Numbered from the stretch's first letter, positions 25,709 through 35,374 are shown. The stretch: DNA of 56,362 nucleotides from Chitinophagaceae bacterium (GCA_019747705.1 JAIEQM010000131.1:1-56362), one strand, 5' to 3'. Translations and numbers: made by a program. The notes: generated from the letters alone by a model not told the origin.

Positions 25709-27358
25709 ATGAAATTGATTTTAAAATATTCCGCAATCATTATAACTGCATCTGCAATCAGCATAAGTGGTTGTAAAAAGAAGATACAGGATGCCTATCT
25801 TAACCCCAATGCACCTTCAACTATTACGGTGGAAGAAGCATTGGCGCCCATTATTTCAACTATGGTTGCAAACAGCGCCGGCAGTGGGGCCATTAATGAT
25901 TCCCGCTTTGCAGGTTCTTATGTGCAATACTGGGGCAACTCAGTTGTAAGCACTGCCGCCAACTCACAATCACAATACGACCGGATGGGCGGCACTTCCG
26001 GCGTTAGCGATAACGCAGGCTCACAATGGCGTGCACACTATTATGATATTGGTCAAAACTGTATCAACATGATACGCCAGGCTGAGGAACAGCAGAAATG
26101 GGATTATGCCGGTGTGGGCCAGGCCATCTTTGCATGGAGCTGGTTGCAGTTAACCGATTATCATGGTGAAGTGATTTTGAAAGACGCATTCAATGCACAA
26201 CTTTTTACTTTTAAGTTTGACAAAGAAGAAGATGTATATACTTATGTAAGAAGCCTCTGCCGCCAGGCTATTGCCAATCTCAACAAAACAGGTGGTGGTG
26301 TGAGCCAGACCAATCTTGCCAAAGGCGATGCATGGCTGTATAATGGCGATGTGAACAAATGGAAAAAATTTGTGTATGCAGTAATGGCAAGAAGTTTTAT
26401 GCATTTATCCAATAAAGCCAGCTTTAAAACAACACTTGCTGATTCCGTTTTATTTTACAGCAATCTCTCATTCAGTTCCAATGCTGACAACCCGTATGTA
26501 CGTTTTGCAGCAACCGGTATCAGCGCCAATTCTAATTTCTTTGGTCCTTTCCGTAATAATATCAGCGGCTTGCGCCAGGGTGCTTATATAGCTGATATGA
26601 TGCAGGGACGTTTACCCGTATTTAATGGTGTGGTTGACCCAAGAAGCTGGTATATTTTAAAACCGGGCATCAGTAATATTTTTCGTGGTGTGCCTGTCTT
26701 TGGAGGTATTGCAGGTATTTCAGTTGTAAATGACCGGCCTTTAAACTTCTGGGGTGGCCCATCGGCTTCAACCGTAGCGCCTGTGCTCGATACCGGCTGT
26801 ACATTTATTTTCAGAAATGCAGCGCCCATGCCAGTAATGACAGCGGCTGAAATTCAGTTTATGCGTGCAGAAGCAGCTTACAGAAAAGGAGATCCTGCCA
26901 CCGCACTTGCTGCATACACACAGGGTATCCGTTTGCATTTTGATATGCTCATAAATGATTATCCCGCAAATATTAAAACCAGTCGTGAAATCACACCCGC
27001 TATTAGAGATGCGTTCCTGGCCAATACCAGTGTGGTACCAGCCACTCCCGCCGGCCTCACACTTTCGCACATTATGATGCAGAAATATATTGCCCTTTTT
27101 GGCTATGGTTCACTGGAAACCTGGGTGGATATGCGGCGCTATCATTATATTGATGCGGATGAAAATGGCAACCAGGTTTACCGTGGTTTTGCACCACCCG
27201 CCGGCACCAACCTGTTTCCGGATAACAATGGCAAACTGGTTTACCGTGTACGTTACAGGTATAATTCAGAATTTGTATGGAACCTGGACGTACTTAAAAG
27301 TATGGGTGCCGATGCAATTGACTGGCATACCAAAGAAACATGGTTTTCCAAACCTTAA
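25709..27358 (+). CDS. SusD/RagB-like lipoprotein
   Basis: This is a 549-residue SusD-family lipoprotein of the SusD-like_2 type. The signal peptide ends in ISISGCKKK (lipobox Cys21). Typical features are the early NPNAPSTITVEEALAPI segment, helical TPR-like regions (WRAHYYDIGQNCINMIRQAEE, AWSWLQLTDYHGEVIL), MTAAEIQFMRAEAAYRKGD near the C-terminal third, and TWVDMRRYHYID with NEFVWNLDVLKS-like ends. It caps the SusC barrel and captures the ligand at the cell surface. Cotranscription with SusC and the following DUF4397 lipoprotein is inferred from small gaps and a shared terminator. Confidence 0.93.
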   Translation: MKLILKYSAIIITASAISISGCKKKIQDAYLNPNAPSTITVEEALAPIISTMVANSAGSGAINDSRFAGSYVQYWGNSVVSTAANSQSQYDRMGGTSGVSDNAGSQWRAHYYDIGQNCINMIRQAEEQQKWDYAGVGQAIFAWSWLQLTDYHGEVILKDAFNAQLFTFKFDKEEDVYTYVRSLCRQAIANLNKTGGGVSQTNLAKGDAWLYNGDVNKWKKFVYAVMARSFMHLSNKASFKTTLADSVLFYSNLSFSSNADNPYVRFAATGISANSNFFGPFRNNISGLRQGAYIADMMQGRLPVFNGVVDPRSWYILKPGISNIFRGVPVFGGIAGISVVNDRPLNFWGGPSASTVAPVLDTGCTFIFRNAAPMPVMTAAEIQFMRAEAAYRKGDPATALAAYTQGIRLHFDMLINDYPANIKTSREITPAIRDAFLANTSVVPATPAGLTLSHIMMQKYIALFGYGSLETWVDMRRYHYIDADENGNQVYRGFAPPAGTNLFPDNNGKLVYRVRYRYNSEFVWNLDVLKSMGADAIDWHTKETWFSKP

Positions 27359-27396
27359 GATTGTTATTGAAATTAATATGTAATAAACTATTTAAG

Positions 27397-28191
27397 ATGA
27401 AAAAAATATTATCGATACTCATTGCCGGCAGTTTTGTATGGAGTGGCTGCGATAAAGAACCAAAATATAACGCAGAGTTTGCTGAAGGGGATCTCAGCAC
27501 AACAGCTTTTGTAAAGTTTGTGAATGCTTATTCTTATGCAACTCCTGTTTTTGCCGGGCAAACAACGGCTTCCTTTCAGTTAACTTACAACGGCGCACAA
27601 TTTTCTGCAACACCCATTGGTTTGGGTGCTGCTTTTCCTGCCTCGCCCAACTATGCGGCTATCAGCAGGGAGTTTACCCAAAAAGATATGACTGTTCGCC
27701 TGGCACTTGGTACGCCCCCTGCTGCGGTAAGGGATTCTGTACTCTTTACATTTAAACCGAATTTCAGTTTGGGGAGGTATTACACATTCTTCCTTTGTGA
27801 TTCTGTAACCAATGAAAGCAGGAGAATACTTATAACAGAAGATGATGTGCGTGAACCCGGGGGAACGGCTTTGTACCGCATACGCTTTGCCAATTTAATT
27901 CCGAACATGCCCACAGCCACGCCCACCCTGGAATTGTTTTCTTTCCGTGCAAGGGCAGCTATTTTCACCGGAATTCCGGCACGTGGTGTAACACCTTTTA
28001 TTGAAGTACCTGTACAGGGTGTAAATGTTGCTGATACCTTCCAGATTCGTTATACAGGAAGCACAACAGCTCTTGCTACTTTAAACACCGTAGCTACCAA
28101 CGGTCAGCAATCACTCACAGTTTTTGCCCGTGGATTTGTGGGAGCAACAGGTACAAGGGCCCCAACTATTTCAACTTACAGGAACCGTTAA
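27397..28191 (+). CDS. DUF4397 domain lipoprotein
   Basis: This 264-residue protein starts at ATG 27397 (MKKILSILIAGSFVWSGCDKE), with a lipobox Cys. An upstream in-frame start would overlap the SusD gene. The body contains DUF4397-like beta-sandwich repeats (FVKFVNAYSYATPVFAG, IRFANLIPNMPTATPTLELF), found in surface proteins that resemble cell-adhesion domains. As the third gene of the SusC-SusD operon it may be the surface glycan-binding or accessory lipoprotein (SusE/F position). A terminator follows 25 bases after the stop. Confidence 0.85.
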   Translation: MKKILSILIAGSFVWSGCDKEPKYNAEFAEGDLSTTAFVKFVNAYSYATPVFAGQTTASFQLTYNGAQFSATPIGLGAAFPASPNYAAISREFTQKDMTVRLALGTPPAAVRDSVLFTFKPNFSLGRYYTFFLCDSVTNESRRILITEDDVREPGGTALYRIRFANLIPNMPTATPTLELFSFRARAAIFTGIPARGVTPFIEVPVQGVNVADTFQIRYTGSTTALATLNTVATNGQQSLTVFARGFVGATGTRAPTISTYRNR

Positions 28192-28213
28192 ATAAAATTG
28201 AAATCATCATTTT

Positions 28214-28250
28214 TAAGGAACCCTCTTCTAACTTATGAAGAGGGTTCTTG
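28214..28250 (+). terminator. rho-independent terminator of Sus operon
   Basis: AAGGAACCCTCTTC, loop TAACTTAT, GAAGAGGGTTCTT form a 13-bp stem, followed by GTTATTTTTATC on the plus strand. It closes the SusC-SusD-DUF4397 operon 27 bases before the next gene. Confidence 0.9.
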
Positions 28251-28274
28251 TTATTTTTATCAAACCTTTCGTTC

Positions 28275-30806
28275 ATGAAGACCAAGTTTGCAATTGCACT
28301 GTTCCTTTTTTCAGCACAGTTCCTGTATGCCCAGCACAGTGATACCGTACTGGCCGGATACATCAGCAACCTGCGTAACCTTTATACCCTCAACCCCAAT
28401 GAAAAAGCATTTACCCATACGGATAAACAATTTTACCAGGCCGGCGAGGCAATTTGGTTCAGAACCTGTTTGCAGTTATATGGTAAGCCTTCCAGCCTCA
28501 GCAATGTATTTTATACAGATGTAACTGCCGCTGATGGCAAATTGCTTTTAAAAAACATGTGGCATGCAACTGACAGCATCTCCGGCGGAAGTATTTATTT
28601 GCCTGATACCCTGAGTACCGGTATCTACCGCCTCCGCACTTATACATTGTGGATGCTCAATGAACCTTCTTCCATTCATGAAATTTATTTTTTTGTACAG
28701 GGCAGAAAAGAACAGGCCAAAACCTACACAACTGCCGCATCAGAAATTGTACTGAAGGTTTTTCCTGAAGGCGGGCAATTGATTGAAGGTGCAACCAACC
28801 GTCTAGCTTTCAGTTGCTATTATAAAAATGGGCTGCCTGTTTCCAAACTGGTTTCGTTTGAATTAACAGATGCAGGTAACAATGCCATCTCCGCTCCGTA
28901 TTATTTTAAAAATGGCATTGGTTATTTTCAACTGGAGCCATCGGCCGGTAAAAAATATACGCTTCGAGTAAAAGATGAGAATACCGTTACTGCTGCAATA
29001 CTTCCTGATGCTGTTAGAAATGCCGTGAGTTTGAAAGTGAGCACCATCTCATCATCAAAAATACTGGCAGAGCTTGTTGCGGATGATGCGTTTTACAATT
29101 CCAATAAAATACTCACGCTGATGGCCCAGCAAAACGGGCAGGTAGTTTTTTTAAACAAACTCATTCCTGAAGATCAGAAAGCGGCGCTGATACAAAAGAA
29201 AAATCTTGTTACCGGTTTTATGCAGGTAATGATTTTGAATGATGCCCTGCAATTGCTGAGCGACAGATGGGTATGGGTTGATAAGACGAACACTGACCAG
29301 GTGTTATCATTGGAACAGATCCGCTTTTCCCCGTCGCCTAAATCACGCAACTCCTTTGAATTAAACTTTAAAGGAGCAGATACTCCCCGGCTGAGCATTA
29401 GTGTGATACCTGCCGATCTCCCATTTCCTTCATTTGTAATACCCAATACCTTTTCAGCATCTTCTGTCAGTACTTCTGATCATAATATTCCTGCCCCGAT
29501 CTTTTACCCCGCAGCTGAAGTTCCAGACAGTGCAAAGTTCAATTATATGGATGCCATGCTGCTTACAATACAACCGCAACGGTTTAGCTGGAAACAAGTG
29601 GCAGACAATAAACAGCCACCTTTAAATTATTTTTTTGAAACAGGAATTTCTGTGAGGGGTTATGTTAAAAAAGATAAGGAGCGGATGGAGTTTGATTCAA
29701 GCCGTGTTGAAATTATTACTAAAGGTGAAGATTCCACTACCATTATGAGTTTTGCAAAACCCGACAGCCGTGGCGCTTTTGCTGTAAATGATCTTGGTTT
29801 TATGAAAAGGGCTACCCTGTTTATGCAGGCCACCACCAAGGAAAAGAAAAAAAGACAGGTGGAGTTTGAATTGCTGCCTTCTTATATTGATACATTAAAA
29901 AAAGTTTCCACCCCGTTTGCTGTAAACCCAAAACTTATTGAGGATAAAAACACTTCCGCTGTGCAGCAGGTTTTTCTTAAAAATTACAGTGTGCCCGGTA
30001 TTGGCAAGGAACTGGGAGAAATTGTTGTTACAGGAAAAGCCAAACCCAGCAAAGAAGATTCCCTGAGCCGGATTTATGCAACGGATCTTTTTACCAACAG
30101 TGACTTTACTAAAATACCTGATGACAAATATGGATATACCAGTGTGTGGCAAATGCTACAGGAGTTAATACCGGGTCTTATTATTACAACATTTGGATCA
30201 GCCGATAACATGGCGGCAGGTTCATCATCATCTGAAGTGCCAAATATCAACCAACCCATTGGTAACATGAGTAATGGTGCACCGGTTGTTTCATTTAACA
30301 GGTATACACTTTCAAATGACAGGGTTTCATCAGCAAGCGGAGGCTCTGCTGCAGGATCACCAGTACCTGTGGCTTTTTTTCTGAACGAAATTCCAATTGA
30401 TGCAGTTGAAGTATCATCAATAAACCCGTTTGATGTTGTTTTAGTTAAAGCAAACCGAAATCCCAATACCATTATAGGTTCTTTTGCCAACGCTGCCGGG
30501 GCAGAAGGAAGTATTATGATTTATACAAAAAAGTTTGCCATTTCAAAATTCAAATTTGAGCCCAACACCTTAACCGGTTATTCGCTCAGCAGCAAATTCT
30601 TTTCGCCTGATTATTCTAAAAAACAGCAGCAGGAAATGGAAGACCGCCGCACCACCCTCCTCTGGCAGCCTGTTGTAAAATTTGATCAAAATGGCAAAGC
30701 AACGATTCAATTTTACAATAACAGCTACACCCAAAAATTCAAAGTCATCATCCAGGGTTTTGATAATAATGGAACACCGTATTACTCAGAAAAAATAATT
30801 GAATAA
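28275..30806 (+). CDS. MG2/TonB-plug-like surface protein
   Basis: This 843-residue exported protein starts at ATG 28275 (MKTKFAIALFLFSAQFLYAQ). The N-terminal part has the macroglobulin MG2-like pattern AFTHTDKQFYQAGEAIWFRT and STGIYRLRTYTLWMLN, common in a Bacteroidota family often found beside SusCD genes. The C-terminal third has a TonB-plug-like module: LGEIVVTGKA near 585, VWQMLQELIPGL, and SINPFDVVLVKANRNPNTIIG, with a long low-complexity insertion (SSSEVPNINQPIGNM). There is no barrel. Its job may be to assist the SusCD uptake complex or bind large surface ligands, which is inference. It is separated from the operon by a terminator. Confidence 0.8.
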   Translation: MKTKFAIALFLFSAQFLYAQHSDTVLAGYISNLRNLYTLNPNEKAFTHTDKQFYQAGEAIWFRTCLQLYGKPSSLSNVFYTDVTAADGKLLLKNMWHATDSISGGSIYLPDTLSTGIYRLRTYTLWMLNEPSSIHEIYFFVQGRKEQAKTYTTAASEIVLKVFPEGGQLIEGATNRLAFSCYYKNGLPVSKLVSFELTDAGNNAISAPYYFKNGIGYFQLEPSAGKKYTLRVKDENTVTAAILPDAVRNAVSLKVSTISSSKILAELVADDAFYNSNKILTLMAQQNGQVVFLNKLIPEDQKAALIQKKNLVTGFMQVMILNDALQLLSDRWVWVDKTNTDQVLSLEQIRFSPSPKSRNSFELNFKGADTPRLSISVIPADLPFPSFVIPNTFSASSVSTSDHNIPAPIFYPAAEVPDSAKFNYMDAMLLTIQPQRFSWKQVADNKQPPLNYFFETGISVRGYVKKDKERMEFDSSRVEIITKGEDSTTIMSFAKPDSRGAFAVNDLGFMKRATLFMQATTKEKKKRQVEFELLPSYIDTLKKVSTPFAVNPKLIEDKNTSAVQQVFLKNYSVPGIGKELGEIVVTGKAKPSKEDSLSRIYATDLFTNSDFTKIPDDKYGYTSVWQMLQELIPGLIITTFGSADNMAAGSSSSEVPNINQPIGNMSNGAPVVSFNRYTLSNDRVSSASGGSAAGSPVPVAFFLNEIPIDAVEVSSINPFDVVLVKANRNPNTIIGSFANAAGAEGSIMIYTKKFAISKFKFEPNTLTGYSLSSKFFSPDYSKKQQQEMEDRRTTLLWQPVVKFDQNGKATIQFYNNSYTQKFKVIIQGFDNNGTPYYSEKIIE

Positions 30807-31000
30807 TATTTTAGGTATATACGCTTAGGTATTCCAAAAAAAATCACACGTGATGTTTTTAAGATGCCGTTATTTATAATTTTAAAGCTCATTGTTGATG
30901 TATTTACTATTAGATGATGGAAATCACAAATCGCTGTTTTATCGAGCCAATTTTTTGCCGAAAAAAAAATGGGCGACTTAAACGTATATACCTATAATAT
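30804..31000. repeat. MITE-like element with 24-bp terminal inverted repeats
   Basis: The left end TAATATTTTAGGTATATACG (30804-30828 region) is matched in inverse by CGTATATACCTATAATAT (30983-31000). About 22 of 24 bases pair when the ends are aligned. The roughly 145-bp AT-rich interior carries a small hairpin (ATCACACGTGAT between A and T runs, 30842-30860) and no ORF. It sits exactly between two convergent genes. It could be a miniature inverted-repeat element or a large bidirectional terminator; no clear target-site duplication was seen. Confidence 0.55.
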
Positions 31001-32497
31001 TTAAGCCGGGTTTCCAAAAAATAAATACGCCAGTAAAATAGAAGTAATGATGCCCACTAAATCTGCCAGCAACATGGCGCTTACTGCATAGCGTGTGTTT
31101 TTAACCGCAATGGAACCGAAGTAAACAGCAATCACATAAAATGTAGTATCGCTGCTGCCCTGCAGCACACAGGCAAGTTTGCCGGCAAATGAATCCGGCC
31201 CAAAGGTGCGCATGGTATCAATCATCATTCCCCTTGCACCGCTGCCGCTGAGTGGTTTAATAAGTGCAGTGGGCAATCCATCAACAAAACGTGTATCGGT
31301 ACCAAACATGGTGAACAATGATTTCATTCCATTAATGAGCACATCAAATGTTCCGCTGGTGCGCAGCATACTAATGGCCACCAACATACCCACAATGTAA
31401 GGGATGATGCGTACACCTGTTTCAAATCCCCCTTTGGCGCCTTCCACAAACGCATCAAACACATCAATCTTTTTATACAAAGCGCCAATAACAATCAGCA
31501 GAAAAATAACAAGGATCAATCCATTGCTGAGTTTGCCTGAAAACAATTGTGCATCCGGCGCACTCAAACTTCTTACAAAAATAACCAGCAGGGTAATGAT
31601 GGCTGAAATGCCCAGCACCCATGCAATGATGACGGGCTGAAATACATTGATCTTTTGTTTGAATGAAACAATAAGCATGGCGGCCATAGTAGCCGCAAAC
31701 GTGGCAATCATACAGGGAATAAAAATATCCGTTGGATTAGCAGCGCCCAGTGATGAACGAAAACCAATAATGGTTACCGGTATTAATGTGAGGCCGGATG
31801 CATGCAAGGCCATAAACATAATCTGTGCATTAGAGGCAACTGCTTTATTGGAGTTTAGCTCCTGCAAACTTTCCATTGCTTTTAAACCAAAGGGAGTGGC
31901 TGCATTGTCCAGGTTTAATAAATTGGCGCTGAAGTTCATCATCATATGCCCAAATGAAGGATGGCCTTTGGGCACATCAGGAAATATTTTTGAAAAGAAC
32001 GGCCAGATGATTTTTGAGAGCACCCGCACGCCTCCTGCCTTTTCTGCTATGCTTAAGAAACCCATAAACAGGGCGAGCACACCAATTAATGGTAAAATAA
32101 TTTCCATTACAGCATTCTTTGCTGTTTCAATAATGCCATCTACTTTTCTTACCAATTTAGACTGAACAGATTTATAAGTAAACAGTTGAAGCGCAGGGTT
32201 AAATGCCGTGATGGTTTTAACGGAATCAGCAGTTAGATTATCCGTAAGCAGAACCGTTGCTTTATTAACTGAATCCACTTTGTAGTAACCGTACTCTTTC
32301 AGAAAGTCAGCATATTTAAGAGAAAGCTGCTGATTGACCGGGGAGCCAATGGCATAATAAAACACACTGTCGTATTTGTCGCCTGATTTGCCCACCACCA
32401 TTCTTGTAAAAATCTTCTCATCACCCGTAAACATTTTAAACGCTGCTACGGTAAAAGCGATGATGATAAAGGCACTCCAGATTTTACTTAACGCCAT
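31001..32497 (-). CDS. SpmA/SpmB-like nucleoside-recognition membrane protein
   Basis: This is a 498-residue polytopic membrane protein that fuses two nucleoside-recognition (Gate) domains, known in Bacillus as the separate spore maturation proteins SpmA and SpmB. The SpmA half shows NFSANLLNLDNAATPFGLKAM near 190-210 and the SpmB half GLPTALIKPLSGSGARGMM near 405-423. An extracytoplasmic insertion follows the first membrane helix (about 30-120). Fused versions are common in Bacteroidota, which do not sporulate, so the role is not sporulation; transport or envelope function has been suggested for the domain but is unproven. It is monocistronic and ends at the inverted-repeat element. Confidence 0.88.
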   Translation of the reverse strand: MALSKIWSAFIIIAFTVAAFKMFTGDEKIFTRMVVGKSGDKYDSVFYYAIGSPVNQQLSLKYADFLKEYGYYKVDSVNKATVLLTDNLTADSVKTITAFNPALQLFTYKSVQSKLVRKVDGIIETAKNAVMEIILPLIGVLALFMGFLSIAEKAGGVRVLSKIIWPFFSKIFPDVPKGHPSFGHMMMNFSANLLNLDNAATPFGLKAMESLQELNSNKAVASNAQIMFMALHASGLTLIPVTIIGFRSSLGAANPTDIFIPCMIATFAATMAAMLIVSFKQKINVFQPVIIAWVLGISAIITLLVIFVRSLSAPDAQLFSGKLSNGLILVIFLLIVIGALYKKIDVFDAFVEGAKGGFETGVRIIPYIVGMLVAISMLRTSGTFDVLINGMKSLFTMFGTDTRFVDGLPTALIKPLSGSGARGMMIDTMRTFGPDSFAGKLACVLQGSSDTTFYVIAVYFGSIAVKNTRYAVSAMLLADLVGIITSILLAYLFFGNPA

Positions 32498-32593
32498 GGT
32501 TAATGGATAATTTACTAATGGATAAATGATAATTACTTACTCAAGATTGATGATTTTTATTAAACTGCCAAACACATTTTATGCCCGCACTGC

Positions 32594-32646
32594 AGACCTA
32601 TAAGGTTTGCCGGGCGGGCTTGCAGCGCTGCAAACCTTATAGGTCT
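32594..32646. repeat. 17-bp perfect inverted repeat
   Basis: AGACCTATAAGGTTTGC (32594-32610) and GCAAACCTTATAGGTCT (32630-32646) are perfect inverse copies around a GC-rich loop (GGGCGGGC and CAGCGC). It could form a cruciform or a strong RNA hairpin. The 337-bp gap between the divergent SpmAB-like and ychF genes otherwise holds only the promoter at 32646-32676 and no ORF. It is likely a dispersed palindromic repeat. Confidence 0.7.
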
Positions 32647-32676
32647 TACTTCTTATTAGCTGAACACTTATCTTTG
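32646..32676 (+). promoter_or_regulatory. probable ychF promoter
   Basis: TTA at 32646-32648 (one mismatch to TTG), a 20-base spacer and TATCTTTG at 32669-32676 (full -7 match) point rightward to ychF, leaving a 5' leader of about 150 bases. The -33 triplet is the last three bases of the palindrome. Confidence 0.45.
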
Positions 32677-32834
32677 CGCCCGATTTTGGAACAGGTGCCG
32701 GGTTGATGAACAGAATTACCCGGCCCTGAAGTGTGCGACCCCGCATTGGGCGGGACAGGCGCAAATTCGTATCATAGCAGCACCACTGCCGGTTACACCC
32801 TCTGAAATCGAATATTTAAAATTTAAAATAAGTT

Positions 32835-33935
32835 ATGGGTTTAAAAGCAGGCATCGTAGGGTTACCGAATGTAGGAAAGTCAACATTATTTAATGCCGTG
32901 AGCAACAACGCCAAAGCACAGGCCAGCAATTATCGTTTCTGTACCATTGAACCCAATGTGGGGCTGGTGGATGTGCCGGATCAACGCCTGAACAAACTGG
33001 CGGAGCTGGTAATTCCTGAACGCATCGTTCCCACACAAATTGAAATTGTGGATATTGCCGGGCTGGTAAAAGGCGCCAGCAAGGGTGAAGGACTGGGCAA
33101 TAAATTTTTAGCCAATATCCGTGAAGTGGATGCCATTATTCATGTGATCCGTTGTTTTGAAGATGAAAATGTGCTGCGGGATGAAGGCGCCATTAACCCC
33201 GTGAGCGATAAAGAAATTATTGATACCGAACTCCAGTTGAAAGACCTTGAAACCGTGGAGAAAAAAATACAGCGTGTGGAAAAAGGCGCCAAAGCAGGTG
33301 ATGCAAAAGCAAAAGCCGAACTGGAAGTATTGAAAAAATGTTTGAGCCATTTGGAACAGGGCAAAAGCATCCGTTCACTTGATTTAAACAGTGCAGAGTT
33401 ACCTGCTATTGCAGATTGCTTTTTACTCACCGCCAAACCTGTACTGTATGTGGCCAATGTGGATGAAGCCAGCATGCACACCGGTAACAACTATTCAGAA
33501 GCACTGGCAATTGCTGTGAAAGATGAAGATGCAGAAGTGATTGTGATGAACAATACCATTGAAGCACAGATCAGCGAAATGGAAGACCCCGATGATAAGC
33601 AGTTGTTTATGGATGAATATAAAATGAAAGAACCAGCGCTGGACCGTTTGATCCACAGCACTTATCATTTGCTGAACCTGCAAACTTATTTTACAGCAGG
33701 TGTGCAGGAAGTGCGTGCCTGGACCTTTCACCGGGGCTGGAAAGCACCGCAATGCGCCAGTGTTATTCATACTGATTTTGAAAAAGGTTTTATTAAAGCC
33801 GAAGTGATTGGCTATGATGATTATGTTACTTACAAAACCGAAGCTGCCTGCCGTGAAGCCGGTAAACTACGAATTGAAGGCAAAGAATATTTGGTGAAAG
33901 ATGGCGATGTAATGCATTTCAGGTTTAATGTGTAG
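32835..33935 (+). CDS. ychF: Obg-like ATPase YchF
   Basis: This is a universally conserved P-loop NTPase of the TRAFAC class that prefers ATP and binds ribosomes, with links to stress and translation. The 366 residues show G1 GLPNVGKST at 8-16, the switch region FCTIEPNVG near 36, G3 [14 protein letters not shown] near 73-86, the NxxE-type G4 ANVDE replacing NKxD, a coiled-coil helical insert (about 130-165), and the C-terminal TGS domain ([33 protein letters not shown]). Length and motifs are normal. Confidence 0.96.
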   Translation: MGLKAGIVGLPNVGKSTLFNAVSNNAKAQASNYRFCTIEPNVGLVDVPDQRLNKLAELVIPERIVPTQIEIVDIAGLVKGASKGEGLGNKFLANIREVDAIIHVIRCFEDENVLRDEGAINPVSDKEIIDTELQLKDLETVEKKIQRVEKGAKAGDAKAKAELEVLKKCLSHLEQGKSIRSLDLNSAELPAIADCFLLTAKPVLYVANVDEASMHTGNNYSEALAIAVKDEDAEVIVMNNTIEAQISEMEDPDDKQLFMDEYKMKEPALDRLIHSTYHLLNLQTYFTAGVQEVRAWTFHRGWKAPQCASVIHTDFEKGFIKAEVIGYDDYVTYKTEAACREAGKLRIEGKEYLVKDGDVMHFRFNV

Positions 33936-34060
33936 GAAAAGATGAAAGAGGTATTGAAGCCGCCGGTGTTATTGTTAGCAGATGTGTGAGGGCTGCAGGC
34001 TAATGTGATGAAACCGCCTGCACGTGCAGAACAGTTCGCAAAAAAATTGTACCATCTTCT

Positions 34061-34423
34061 ATGCCCCGCATTCATAAAACCTATTTACTCTTCACTGTAT
34101 TGCTGTTTGTAACAGAAGTATTGATTGCACTCTTTGTTCATGATAATTTCATAAGACCTTATGTTGGCGATGTGCTGGTGGTGATACTGCTGTATTGCCT
34201 GCTCAAAACATTTTTTACAATTTCTCCGGTAAAAGCAGCCATTGCTGTACTCATTTTTTCATTTGTGGTTGAAGGATTACAATACCTGCATGTTGCTGAG
34301 TGGTTAGGTTTAACGAATAATCAACTGGCGATGGTGCTTATGGGCAATTCTTTTTCCTGGCTGGATTTGCTGGCTTATGTGGCGGGGATTTTATTTGTTT
34401 TGTTGGCAGAAAAGTGGAATTAA
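34061..34423 (+). CDS. DUF2809 membrane protein
   Basis: This is a small membrane protein of 120 residues with four hydrophobic helices, matching the DUF2809 family: FIRPYVGDVLVVILLYCLLK, VEGLQYLHVAEWLGL, and NSFSWLDLLAYVAGILFVLL. The function of the family is unknown. In the 125-base gap upstream there is a 12-bp palindrome CTGCACGTGCAG (34018-34029) that could be a regulatory site. Confidence 0.85.
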   Translation: MPRIHKTYLLFTVLLFVTEVLIALFVHDNFIRPYVGDVLVVILLYCLLKTFFTISPVKAAIAVLIFSFVVEGLQYLHVAEWLGLTNNQLAMVLMGNSFSWLDLLAYVAGILFVLLAEKWN

Positions 34424-34765
34424 AAATGCAAATGGAATAGTAAAAACAATAAGATGGTTTTGGTTTTGAATGGCTTATAAAATTTGAAGATGTGGGGAGT
34501 GGGGCATAATTTAGTGCTGGCGTCACCCTATTGGACACGCTACGCAATTGGAGGCTTTCCCATATTTTGAACCAAGACAGCCAAAACTTCGCAAAATTAA
34601 AAGAGCAGCAAAGCCAACGCACAAAAACGACCACACATTTTGCAGCACATTTGATTTTACCCTGCCGCACCCAAGCCCCCCCACCACCCCAAAATCAAAA
34701 ATTATATAAAAATATAGTTACCGCCCTTGTTGGTCTTCCTCGTAAAGTCCTTCTAAAAAAAACTG

Positions 34766-34794
34766 CCCTTGTTGTGTGTTTTCACCAACAAGGG
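34766..34794 (+). repeat. left REP-like hairpin of RAYT unit
   Basis: CCCTTGTTG (34766-34774) pairs perfectly with CAACAAGGG (34786-34794) around an 11-base loop. The 413-bp gap before the RAYT gene otherwise contains a C-rich tract (CCCCCCCACCACCCC near 34677-34692) and no convincing gene. Confidence 0.7.
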
Positions 34795-34847
34795 ATTCGA
34801 TTAAAAAGAACATTTCATACCTTGTTCTTCAAATCAATGCTTACAAC
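34786..34847 (+). repeat. 62-bp direct repeat, left copy
   Basis: This starts CAACAAGGGATTCGATTAAA and ends TTACAAC. It contains an inner hairpin AAGAAC/GTTCTT and covers the first codons of the RAYT gene (ATG at 34837). One base differs from the right copy (TGCTTAC versus TACTTAC), which destroys the ATG there. Confidence 0.9.
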
Positions 34848-35352
34848 CGAACATCATCCGCAATTCTTTACTGCCACCATTTTAGAATGGAAACCTCTGC
34901 TTGCAGAAGATAAGTATCAAAATATCATTCTTGACAGCCTGCGTTTCCTCGTAAGTGAACAGCGGGTTAAGGTTAACAGCTTTGTTATTATGAGCAATCA
35001 TATCCATATAATCTGGCACGCCATCAATGGGTTTACTCCGCAACAGGTGCAACATAGTTTCTTAAAATTTACGGCACAGCAAATAAAATTTGATTTACAA
35101 AAAGGCAACCCCCAATTACTACAACAATTTCGGGTTAACGCCGCTGACAGAGAGTTTCAGTTTTGGGAACGCAACCCGTTGGCGATTGATTTATACAGTC
35201 ATGAGGTTTACATGCAAAAGCTAGAATATATTCACTATAATCCTGTGGAAGCGGGGTTATGTTTCTTGCCTGAAGATTATTATTATTCATCAGCAAGATT
35301 TTATGAAAAACTTCAAGATGATTTTGGTTTTCTTACACATTGGCAAGAGTAG
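34837..35352 (+). CDS. REP-associated tyrosine transposase (Y1, IS200-like)
   Basis: This is a single-strand DNA transposase of the Y1_Tnp/RAYT family, 171 residues from ATG 34837 (MLTTEHHPQFFTATILEW). A much longer in-frame extension upstream reads through non-coding repeat sequence and is rejected. The HUH metal motif is in VIMSNHIHIIWH and the nucleophile Tyr in LEYIHYNPVEAGL. The C-terminal YYYSSARFYE is typical of the Bacteroidota members. RAYTs cut and move REP hairpins, and cognate hairpins flank the gene. The domain looks complete, so it may be active. Confidence 0.92.
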   Translation: MLTTEHHPQFFTATILEWKPLLAEDKYQNIILDSLRFLVSEQRVKVNSFVIMSNHIHIIWHAINGFTPQQVQHSFLKFTAQQIKFDLQKGNPQLLQQFRVNAADREFQFWERNPLAIDLYSHEVYMQKLEYIHYNPVEAGLCFLPEDYYYSSARFYEKLQDDFGFLTHWQE

Positions 35353-35374
35353 CAAGAAAGGCAGTAGTACATGT

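Noticed and set aside
34531..34836. Extended N-terminus for the RAYT transposase
   Set aside because: The extra 102 codons translate repeat and C-rich non-coding sequence; the family begins at ATG 34837.
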